Shown here piece by piece: positions 8,981 to 14,944 of a DNA stretch of 26,660 bases; the stretch's first letter is position 1, and each line of letters begins with the position of its first letter. The notes below the pieces were generated by a model. That model worked only from the letters and a program-made list of their open reading frames with translations, did no database searches and was not told the DNA's origin. Position numbers and translations under genes: made by a program. Location of the stretch: contig UQXW01000030.1 in NCBI GenBank assembly GCA_900545215.1, positions 1 through 26,660 of the forward strand, in the 5' to 3' direction. This stretch comes from an uncultured Bacteroidota bacterium. Lineage in GTDB: Bacteria > Bacteroidota > Bacteroidia > Bacteroidales > P3.

Positions 8981-9673
8981 TCAGAAATTGAAACCCACAT
9001 AGAGTTTGAAAGTATTCATTCCGAGGTTTTTCTCGTCCTGCAATATCGGATTGCTTTCAAAATCCGGAATGATGTCTTTTGAATAATCGAGTTTGGCTTT
9101 GCCGAATACAAATTCGCCTCCGAAAGAGAACCATTGGTATTTAAGTCCCAAATTCAATGAAAGACGATTGGAAAAGGCAAAACAGCCCGAACTCTGTTCC
9201 TTCGGATTAAGAGATGTTCTTGCAAGAGTGCGTGAACCGAATACCAAGGTAGGGCAATACTTTATGGAAGTCTCCAAGAACAACCCGTCAATCAATTCCA
9301 TTTGTGCAGCCAAGCCTACTTTCGGCCCTGCGGTCATAAGAAATCCGCCTTTGGTCTTGTAGTTATACAATGCAGTCTCGGAAGCGGACAATCCTTGCGA
9401 ATAATCGTATTCTTTTCCCGAATCGTATGCCAATTCAAGGAAAGTAACATCTATGCCGGGGCTGACGAGTTCTCCCAATGCTATATCGAAATAAAAAGTA
9501 TGCCCGTATTCCAACCCGATGCCGTAAGAATAGAAGTCTTTATACTCCCCTATCGGATTGTTGTAATGTATTCTTGCATAATTGGCACCGTTCTTCTGAG
9601 CCTGTACGCAGATGCCCGTGCATACAAGAACCGACAAGAACGACATCTTAATGAACCGAACTGTTGTTTTCAT
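8981..9673 (-). CDS. Outer-membrane beta-barrel protein
   Basis: The 230-residue protein has a signal peptide (positive start MKTTVRFIK, hydrophobic core, then VQAQ at about residue 26). Alternating amphipathic strands follow, such as YGIGLEYGHTFYFDIALG, LSLNLGLKYQWFSFGGEFVF and a final FKLYVGFNF ending in Phe. The terminal aromatic residue and strand pattern are typical of BAM-inserted barrels of the OmpW/PorT-like size. Specific function cannot be assigned. It is the second cistron after ssb (27 nt gap) and precedes the sigma-54 activator, an unusual position between a DNA-replication gene and a regulator. Confidence 0.75.
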   Translation of the reverse strand: MKTTVRFIKMSFLSVLVCTGICVQAQKNGANYARIHYNNPIGEYKDFYSYGIGLEYGHTFYFDIALGELVSPGIDVTFLELAYDSGKEYDYSQGLSASETALYNYKTKGGFLMTAGPKVGLAAQMELIDGLFLETSIKYCPTLVFGSRTLARTSLNPKEQSSGCFAFSNRLSLNLGLKYQWFSFGGEFVFGKAKLDYSKDIIPDFESNPILQDEKNLGMNTFKLYVGFNF

Positions 9674-9700
9674 ATCTTGTGCTATTCGTTTATAGTTTTC

Positions 9701-10204
9701 TCAGAAAGGAAGGTCTCCCAATTTCTCTATCTCGGTATCCTCGCTCAAAAGCTTGGAGAGATTGGTTTTTGAATCCTCGGAAGAAGTGCCGAAACCCTCC
9801 TCCAAAATTTCGTCATAAACAGAAGCAGAGTCTCTGTTGCCTGTTTCGCAAGGCAGAGCCTCACCGGTATGGAAGCGGGATAATATTTTGAGATTTTCGG
9901 CAATGATTTCGACAACACGCTTCTTATACCCCTCCTTGTCTTCCCTCACATGCGACCTTATCCTGCCCTCCACATAAACCTGCATGCCTTTCTTCAAAAA
10001 TTTCTCTGCCACCTCAGCCAAACCTCTCCAACAAACCACGTTATGCCACTCCGTTTCCTCGACCTTGGAGCCGTCCTTGCATTTGTGAAGTTCCGTCGTG
10101 GCGAGAGAGAAAGTCGATTTCTTTATTCCATCGAAAGACACGATTTCAGGGTCTTTGCCGATATTACCTATAAGAATTACTTTGTTTATCCCAATCATCA
10201 CCAT
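9701..10204 (-). CDS. ssb: Single-stranded DNA-binding protein
   Basis: Binds single-stranded DNA during replication, recombination and repair and recruits partner proteins through its C-terminal tip. The 167-residue protein begins with the OB fold (INKVILIGNIGKDPEI, then TEWHNVVCWRGLAEVAEKFL and GMQVYVEGRIRSH up to about residue 110). A flexible acidic linker follows and it ends in GDLPF, close to the canonical DDDIPF tip. The start shown gives MVMIGINKV; the Met two residues later is an alternative. A -7 box lies about 17 nt upstream, so translation begins on a short leader. It is the first gene of the ssb - outer-membrane protein - sigma-54 activator - aroA transcript. Confidence 0.93.
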   Translation of the reverse strand: MVMIGINKVILIGNIGKDPEIVSFDGIKKSTFSLATTELHKCKDGSKVEETEWHNVVCWRGLAEVAEKFLKKGMQVYVEGRIRSHVREDKEGYKKRVVEIIAENLKILSRFHTGEALPCETGNRDSASVYDEILEEGFGTSSEDSKTNLSKLLSEDTEIEKLGDLPF

Positions 10205-10220
10205 TTCATTTTACCGAGAG

Positions 10221-10228
10221 CAAAGGTA
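10221..10228 (-). promoter_or_regulatory. -7 box of the ssb operon promoter
   Basis: Read on the minus strand the sequence is TACCTTTG, a full TAnnTTTG match, 17 nt before the ssb start. No TTG is found at the ideal -33 spacing. Confidence 0.6.
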
Positions 10229-10449
10229 CGAAAAAAAGCCGAAAGCCGCCCATCGCTCCCCTATTCCGCCACATCAACATTCCGCCTCTTTGATTTGTTC
10301 GCCACAACCGCTGAAATGAATCGCCGAAAGAATTTTTCCAACACCGAAAGGAAAAAATCGAAGTCCTATACTCTTTTGGGAATGCGGTTTTCTGAAACGA
10401 GTAATTGTGCGGAACGCTTTTTTGAGGTCTTCATGTACGGATAAAGAAA

Positions 10450-10476
10450 AAAGGCAGGAATGAACTTCCTGCCTTT
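10450..10476 (-). terminator. Terminator of the 2-oxoacid oxidoreductase operon
   Basis: A perfect 11-bp stem aaaggcaggaa (10450-10460) / ttcctgccttt (10466-10476) has a 5-nt loop. On the minus strand it is followed by a T run, just past the gamma-subunit stop. Confidence 0.9.
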
Positions 10477-10495
10477 CGTTATGAGAATCTTCTCT

Positions 10496-11047
10496 CTAAA
10501 TCGTTTGAACTGTTTCAACGAGTTTTTTGCCTGTTTGAACCGCTTCAAGGTTTGCGGGTATCAATTTGTGGTGTCTTTCAGGCAAAGATTTTTGCAAACC
10601 CTTCTCGATGAACTCTTCGGTTACAACCGGTTTTACTTTAAGGAATGCTCCTAATACTATCATATTGAAAACTTTCGACATTCCGAGTTCTGCACTTTTT
10701 TCCGTTGCAGCAACTTTATAAATGTTTATATCCTTTCTTGTAGGAGGGTGAACGATTCCGTTAGGGTCGTACAACAATACTCCGCCGGGTTTTACCGATT
10801 GCTCGAACTTATCCAAGGATTGTTGGTTAAGTATGATTGCCGTATCGAATTGGCTGATAATCGGAGATGATATTCTCTCATCGGAGATGATAACAGAAAC
10901 ATTGGCTGTACCACCTCTCATTTCAGGTCCGTATGACGGCATCCAGCTGACTTCCTTGTTTTGCATTGCTCCCGAGTAAGCAAGTATTTTACCCATCGAT
11001 AAAACTCCTTGTCCTCCGAATCCTGCTATTATTATTTCCTCTGTCAT
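10496..11047 (-). CDS. 2-oxoacid:ferredoxin oxidoreductase, gamma subunit
   Basis: Third catalytic-domain subunit (Pfam POR family) of a CoA-dependent 2-oxoacid:ferredoxin oxidoreductase. The 183 residues begin with IIIAGFGGQGVLSMGKILA (5-23) and contain WMPSYGPEMRGGTANVSVI, both signature segments of this subunit. No iron-sulphur cysteines are seen, as expected for this part. It is the last cistron of the four-gene operon, 23 nt after the beta subunit, and is followed by a strong terminator. Together with the adjacent subunits it completes the delta-alpha-beta-gamma enzyme; the exact 2-oxoacid (branched-chain or 2-oxoglutarate) cannot be decided from sequence. Confidence 0.92.
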   Translation of the reverse strand: MTEEIIIAGFGGQGVLSMGKILAYSGAMQNKEVSWMPSYGPEMRGGTANVSVIISDERISSPIISQFDTAIILNQQSLDKFEQSVKPGGVLLYDPNGIVHPPTRKDINIYKVAATEKSAELGMSKVFNMIVLGAFLKVKPVVTEEFIEKGLQKSLPERHHKLIPANLEAVQTGKKLVETVQTI

Positions 11048-11070
11048 TTTAATGTGTTTTTAATGGGTTA

Positions 11071-11847
11071 CTATCTTACTAATTGTCCATCGACTTTGAT
11101 GTCGCCGGGAACATATTTCTCGAACATGTGTTCTTTCATCCATTCGTTTGCTTGAACAGGGGTCATTTTCCAACCGGAGTTGCATGTTGAAACGAATTCG
11201 ACGAAAGAAGTTCCTTTCTTGTTTGCTTGGTTCTCGAAAGCTTTTCTTACGGCTTCTTTTGCTTTCTTTACGGCAGCCGGCGTGGAAGCAGATTGACGGG
11301 TTACATAGTATGTTCCCGGCAACTGTGCCACAAGTTCCGTTATTTGCAAAGGATAACCGTTCAAGTCAACCCTACGTCCGTAAGGAGTGGTCGCAGTCTT
11401 CATGCCCAACAAAGTGGTCGGTGCCATTTGTCCTCCGGTCATACCGTAGATTGCGTTGTTGACAAAGAAGATTACTATGTTCTCGCCTCTGTTGCAAGCG
11501 TGGATTGTTTCGCCTGTTCCTATCGCGGCAAGGTCACCGTCTCCTTGATATGTGAATGTGTGCATATCAGGGTGAAGTCTTTGTATTGCGGTAGCCAATG
11601 CAGGAGCCCTTCCGTGAGCCGCTTCAACGAAATCCACATCGAAATAGTTATATGCCAATACGGAGCAACCCACAGGGGCAATACCTATTGTTTGATCTTG
11701 GATTCCCATTTCGTCTATTACTTCTGCAATTATTCTGTGTATCGTTCCGTGCGGACAGCCGGGGCAATAGTGCATAATCGCATCTGTCATAACGCTTGTT
11801 TTCTTGTAAACAAGGTTTTCGGGTTTTATTATCTCTTCGTTAAACAT
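11071..11847 (-). CDS. 2-oxoacid:ferredoxin oxidoreductase, beta subunit (TPP-binding)
   Basis: Carries the thiamine diphosphate site at which the 2-oxoacid is decarboxylated. The 258 residues show CPGCPHG (28-34), EAAHGRAPALATA (75-87), and the TPP motif GDGDLAAIG (102-110) ending in NNAIYGMTGGQ (130-140). The later part is short, as in Vor/Kor-type beta subunits rather than the longer fused pyruvate oxidoreductases. The gene lies 4 nt after the alpha-subunit stop, indicating tight coupling. Electrons pass to the ferredoxin subunit encoded at the head of the operon. Confidence 0.93.
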   Translation of the reverse strand: MFNEEIIKPENLVYKKTSVMTDAIMHYCPGCPHGTIHRIIAEVIDEMGIQDQTIGIAPVGCSVLAYNYFDVDFVEAAHGRAPALATAIQRLHPDMHTFTYQGDGDLAAIGTGETIHACNRGENIVIFFVNNAIYGMTGGQMAPTTLLGMKTATTPYGRRVDLNGYPLQITELVAQLPGTYYVTRQSASTPAAVKKAKEAVRKAFENQANKKGTSFVEFVSTCNSGWKMTPVQANEWMKEHMFEKYVPGDIKVDGQLVR

Positions 11848-11851
11848 AATC

Positions 11852-12937
11852 TTAGCCTTTAATTATATCGTTTTCCAATGCAGCCAACACTTCTTGCGGT
11901 GTTGGTATTATTCCTCCGTAACGTCCGAAGTATTTTACCGGACATTTGAATTCGGATGCCAATTGCACATCTTTCACCATCTGACCTGCGGACATTTCCA
12001 CGGTAAGTATTCCCTTTACTCTTTGAGCCAATTTCTTGATCGGTTCGCTTGGGAATGGGAAAAGGGTGATCGGTCTCAACAATCCGACCTTTATGCCTTT
12101 CTCTCTTGCAAGTTGAAGGGCTTTATGCGAAATTCTGGCACTTGAACCGTATGCCACTATGATATATTCTGCATCTTCGCACATGATTTCTTCATATCTC
12201 GTATCGTTCTTTTCCATTTCACGATACTTGGCTTGAAGCTTGTGGTTGAATTGCTCTTGTTTTACCGAGTCGAGTTCCAAAGAGGTTACTATGTTGTGTC
12301 CTCTTGTTGCAGGCTTTCCGAATGCTGCCCATGGTGCTTTGGCTGCTATCTCTTCTTTTGTCCAACGAGGAACGTAGTCGCCTACATACAATTTTTCCAT
12401 AGCTTGTCCGATTGCACCATCGGAAAGTATCATTACCGGAGTACGATATTTGAAAGCTATATCCCATGCATCGAATACGAAGTCGTACATTTCCTGAACC
12501 GTTGCAGGAGCCAATACATACATCTGGTAGTCTCCGTGACCGCCGCCTTTTGTGGCTTGGTTATAGTCGGCCTGCGATGGTTGAATCGTTCCCAATCCCG
12601 GACCTCCACGAACGACGTTAACGACCAAGCAAGGCAATTCCGCACCTGCAAGGTATGTCAAGCCTTCCTGCATCAAACTCATTCCGGGAGAAGAGGAAGA
12701 TGTCATGACTTTCTTTCCTGTGGCAGCACCACCATATACCATATTGATTGATGCCATCTCACTTTCTGCCTGTAACACTACCATTCCGGTTTTCTCCCAA
12801 GGCATTTCTGCCATGAGGTGTTCCATAACCTCTGATTGCGGAGTTATAGGGTATCCGAAATAGCCATCGCAACCGGAGCGGATTGCTGCTTCGGCAATCG
12901 CTTCGTTACCTTTCATCAATTTCAATTCCTTTGCCAT
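11852..12937 (-). CDS. vorB: 2-oxoacid:ferredoxin oxidoreductase, alpha subunit (VorB-like)
   Basis: Pyrimidine-binding and transketolase-C part of the enzyme. The 361-residue protein contains GNEAIAEAAIRSGCDGYFGY (10-29), PITPQSEV, LQAESEMASINMVYGGAATG, TSSSSPGMSLMQEGLTYLAGAE and RGGPGLGTIQPSQADYNQA, all standard for the VorB/KorA group. The usual annotation in Bacteroidota is 3-methyl-2-oxobutanoate dehydrogenase subunit VorB; a 2-oxoglutarate enzyme (KorA) is the main alternative. It follows the ferredoxin gene by 19 nt. The complex converts a 2-oxoacid plus CoA to acyl-CoA, CO2 and reduced ferredoxin (or the reverse), which fits an anaerobic lifestyle. Confidence 0.92.
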   Translation of the reverse strand: MAKELKLMKGNEAIAEAAIRSGCDGYFGYPITPQSEVMEHLMAEMPWEKTGMVVLQAESEMASINMVYGGAATGKKVMTSSSSPGMSLMQEGLTYLAGAELPCLVVNVVRGGPGLGTIQPSQADYNQATKGGGHGDYQMYVLAPATVQEMYDFVFDAWDIAFKYRTPVMILSDGAIGQAMEKLYVGDYVPRWTKEEIAAKAPWAAFGKPATRGHNIVTSLELDSVKQEQFNHKLQAKYREMEKNDTRYEEIMCEDAEYIIVAYGSSARISHKALQLAREKGIKVGLLRPITLFPFPSEPIKKLAQRVKGILTVEMSAGQMVKDVQLASEFKCPVKYFGRYGGIIPTPQEVLAALENDIIKG

Positions 12938-12956
12938 TTCCTTAAAGTTTAGTCGT

Positions 12957-13175
12957 TTATAATTTAGCCTTGTAAACCGTTATAACTCCGTCGGGACAAA
13001 CCATTCCGCAGCTTGCACAGCCGATGCAATCTTCTTTGACCTGTTCGGCGTAGTTGTAACCTTTACCATTTACGTTTGCTGATAAGGCGATGACTTGTTT
13101 CGGGCATACCGAAGCACAAACTCCGCATCCCTTGCAACGCTCAATATCAACTACAATTGCTCCTTTTATTGCCAT
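12957..13175 (-). CDS. 2-oxoacid:ferredoxin oxidoreductase, delta subunit (2[4Fe-4S] ferredoxin)
   Basis: Small electron-transfer subunit of 72 residues with two complete cluster-binding motifs: CKGCGVCASVCP (Cys14, 17, 20, 24) and CIGCASCGMVCP (Cys50, 53, 56, 60). The fourth Cys-Pro of each motif completes the partner cluster, as in clostridial-type ferredoxins. It heads the operon and is followed after 19 nt by the alpha subunit. A good Bacteroidota promoter lies 47 nt upstream on the minus strand. Confidence 0.93.
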   Translation of the reverse strand: MAIKGAIVVDIERCKGCGVCASVCPKQVIALSANVNGKGYNYAEQVKEDCIGCASCGMVCPDGVITVYKAKL

Positions 13176-13221
13176 TGTCGTCTGTTTTTGATGAATAATT
13201 TTACTTGTTCTTTTCAGCCCC

Positions 13222-13251
13222 CAAAATTAGCACTTTATTTTGGAACGGCAA
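13222..13251 (-). promoter_or_regulatory. Promoter of the 2-oxoacid oxidoreductase operon
   Basis: On the minus strand the -7 box is TAATTTTG (13229-13222), preceded at a 19-nt spacing by TTG (13251-13249). This is the best full match to the Bacteroidota -33/-7 promoter in the window. It reads away from sodB. Confidence 0.7.
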
Positions 13252-13345
13252 GCGGTTACTGCGTTAAATCTCATTTTTCGGATTGTCGAAAGGTGAACTT
13301 ATCTTCCCTTGGCGTGTTCGTAAAGGTATAAAACGTAAAACATCT

Positions 13346-13930
13346 ATGAATATGAAAAGAATGGAATTGACACAATTGCCTTACTCCATGGACGCATTGG
13401 AGCCGCATATAGGCAGATTGACCATGGAATTTCATCATGGCAAACATCATCGTGCGTATATCGACAATCTGAACAAGCTTATCGCAGGTACGAAGTTCGA
13501 GACCATGTCTCCGGAAGAGATAGTGAAGACCTCCGATGGCAGCATATACAATAATGCTGCCCAAGCATGGAATCATGATTTCTATTGGAACTGTCTCTCT
13601 CCCGAGGGAGCAAAAGAGCCTTCGGGCTGCTTGGTTCATGCAATGGACAAGAAGTTCGGCGGATTTGAAGAGTTCAAGAAACAATTCACGCTTGCTGCAT
13701 TGGGTTTGTTCGGCAGCGGTTGGGTTTGGTTGGTTAAAGACGAATCCGGAAAATTGGAGATAATACCGACCCCGAATGCAGGCAATCCCATACGGGAAAA
13801 CAAAATCCCGCTTCTGGTATGCGACGTATGGGAACATGCCTATTACCTCGACAAGCAAAACCGCAGAGCCGACTACATGGAGAGTTTCTGGAAAGTGGTC
13901 GATTGGAAGAAAGTATCTCAAAGATATTGA
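13346..13930 (+). CDS. sodB: Superoxide dismutase (Fe-type or cambialistic)
   Basis: Converts superoxide to oxygen and hydrogen peroxide in the cytoplasm. Metal ligands are visible as His30 (FHHGKHH), His77 (AWNHDFYW), Asp160 and His164 (DVWEHAYYLD). The NNAAQxWNH segment with Gln73 is the iron-type signature; Bacteroidales enzymes of this kind are often cambialistic (Fe or Mn). The frame is open 63 nt further upstream, but the ATG at 13346 gives MNMKRMELTQLPYSMDALEP, which matches the family's normal N-terminus, and a 194-residue product of usual length. It is transcribed divergently from the oxygen-sensitive 2-oxoacid:ferredoxin oxidoreductase, a sensible pairing. Confidence 0.95.
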   Translation: MNMKRMELTQLPYSMDALEPHIGRLTMEFHHGKHHRAYIDNLNKLIAGTKFETMSPEEIVKTSDGSIYNNAAQAWNHDFYWNCLSPEGAKEPSGCLVHAMDKKFGGFEEFKKQFTLAALGLFGSGWVWLVKDESGKLEIIPTPNAGNPIRENKIPLLVCDVWEHAYYLDKQNRRADYMESFWKVVDWKKVSQRY

Positions 13931-14186
13931 ACGTAGTTTGCGGAAATAAGGAAATTCCCATGATGACACAGACGCTATATAGTACTTTATGGGTGTTCTC
14001 TTTTTACATTCGTTATCATTTCGCTTTGCTTGCGAGTGAACGAGATTAACTATTTTCAATTCTTTTAACTTCAAGAATGTCGATGCAACCCGTCCGAAGG
14101 ATTTGCCACGAATTTTTTGCGAATATTCTGAGTTGAGCAATCGATTATATTTCAGTTGTTTGCAAGCATGTCGAGATTTGCCGGAT

Positions 14187-14226
14187 AAAAAGACGGCATT
14201 TCCCAAGCGAAAAACGCCGTCTTTTT
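14187..14226 (+). terminator. Hairpin 1 downstream of sodB
   Basis: The 11-bp stem aaaaagacggc (14187-14197) / gccgtcttttt (14216-14226) ends in a T run. It is likely a terminator for transcripts arriving from sodB, although it lies about 260 nt after the stop. The A/T-rich arms could work in either direction. Confidence 0.7.
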
Positions 14227-14253
14227 TCAAGAAAACGAAGAGTTAGTGATGCT

Positions 14254-14288
14254 AAAACGAAGTCTTTTGAGTCAAAAGACTTCGTTTT
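14254..14288. repeat. Perfect 17-bp palindrome
   Basis: The arm aaaacgaagtcttttga (14254-14270) is repeated perfectly inverted at 14272-14288, with a single central base. As RNA it would form a hairpin of about 15 bp; as DNA it is a possible protein-binding palindrome. The nine bases aaaacgaag also occur 22 nt earlier at 14232-14240. Confidence 0.8.
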
Positions 14289-14290
14289 CT

Positions 14291-14319
14291 TCCGAAAAGA
14301 CGCCGTCTTTTTTGTCGGA
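14291..14319. repeat. Third palindrome of the sodB-downstream cluster
   Basis: The core aaaagacg (14295-14302) / cgtctttt (14304-14311) has a one-base centre, flanked by tccga / tcgga (14291-14295 and 14315-14319). The core shares the aagacg/cgtctt sequence of the first hairpin, so the two look related by duplication. Confidence 0.65.
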
Positions 14320-14579
14320 GGTCTCGAAACCTTTTCCGAAAATTGTTATTTTGATTGAAAACCCGCTCAAAACACAGAAAAAATTCCGTCCGAATCCACG
14401 TTTTGCATTCTTTCCTCTCCATTAGTAAAGTAAAATCATAAGCCTTTAATTTGTTGAAATAATAACCATGCGATTATATGGAGAGAATAACGTATATTTG
14501 CAGTGCCGAAATATTTTGCAGACACGGATAACGCAAATTGAACAGATACCCTCTCTACTTTTTCTCTTGATTGTGTGTA

Positions 14580-14606
14580 TTGAACCATGAAAAATTCATA
14601 CTTTTG
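14580..14606 (+). promoter_or_regulatory. Possible promoter of the structured leader / DUF262 transcript
   Basis: TACTTTTG (14599-14606) matches TAnnTTTG, with TTG at 14580-14582 at a slightly short spacing of 16 nt. A second, weaker candidate -7 box TATATTTG lies at 14493-14500. Initiation here would give a leader of about 330 nt before the DUF262 gene, containing both structured elements. Confidence 0.4.
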
Positions 14607-14721
14607 CAAGTTGAAATCAAACCATTACAGAAAGGAGGCAACAGAAGAAAAGAGTTTACATTGATTCAGTACGTATTTATATGACATAATAAAGCGTTTT
14701 TGCTTATTTCGTTTTCTGGAA

Positions 14722-14818
14722 TCTGGACAATTTCAGCTAATGTATCGGAATTATAAGCGGAAGACGCTCACGATGTATTTCGTGGGCTTTTCTTGTTCGA
14801 TACATTAGGTAGTCCAGA
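14722..14818. repeat. Long nested stem-loop (possible structured RNA or mini-element)
   Basis: The outer arms tctggac (14722-14728) / gtccaga (14812-14818) are perfect. Inside them 13 pairs form between 14737-14749 (ctaatgtatcgga) and 14796-14808 (ttcgatacattag), with one G-U. Within that, an 8-bp hairpin gctcacga (14766-14773) / tcgtgggc (14780-14787) is followed by TTTT. The nested arrangement over 97 nt is far more than chance would give. It could be a small RNA or structured leader, a terminator inside a larger fold, or a miniature inverted-repeat element. Confidence 0.65.
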
Positions 14819-14843
14819 ACCTCAGATAACGATAAGAGAAATA

Positions 14844-14926
14844 AAGTCCCACGATTTTTTATGTCCGTACGCTAAGGGAGAATAAAGCAGGCTTTGCCTG
14901 CAAAATACAAATTGCCTTTGGGACTT
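14844..14926 (+). promoter_or_regulatory. Second structured leader element directly before the DUF262 gene
   Basis: Arms aagtccca (14844-14851) and tgggactt (14919-14926) enclose a perfect 6-bp hairpin gcaggc-ttt-gcctgc (14887-14901). The closing stem ends 18 nt before the ATG of the DUF262 gene, so it lies in its 5' untranslated region if transcription starts upstream. A regulatory role is inferred only from structure and position. Confidence 0.45.
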
Positions 14927-14944
14927 GGGCAGAGATAAAAACAA

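Larger units (their letters stand above)
13931..14944. other. Gene-free 1-kb stretch rich in inverted repeats
   Basis: No convincing coding sequence is seen on either strand between sodB and the DUF262 gene. The long antisense reading frame across sodB into this stretch has no recognisable protein features. It holds a cluster of three hairpins (14187-14319), two candidate -7 boxes (14493-14500 and 14599-14606), a perfect Shine-Dalgarno-like GGAGG near 14635-14639 with no start codon at usable distance, and two large structured elements (14722-14818 and 14844-14926). Details are given in separate entries. Confidence 0.7.

Noticed and set aside
13283..13345. An upstream in-frame ATG extending sodB by 21 residues
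   Set aside because: The extension has no similarity to the SOD fold. The ATG at 13346 gives the normal N-terminus.
13931..14049. A 29-codon frame after sodB (start at 13961)
   Set aside because: It is too short and has no recognised features, conserved context or promoter.
13271..14230. A 319-codon open frame on the minus strand antisense to sodB and the region after it
   Set aside because: It overlaps the certain sodB gene completely, has no domain, signal or membrane pattern, and its composition is that of a shadow frame.
14722..14818. Interpretation as terminal inverted repeats of an insertion sequence
   Set aside because: No transposase remnant lies inside and no clear target-site duplication flanks the arms. 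A miniature element stays possible but is not shown.
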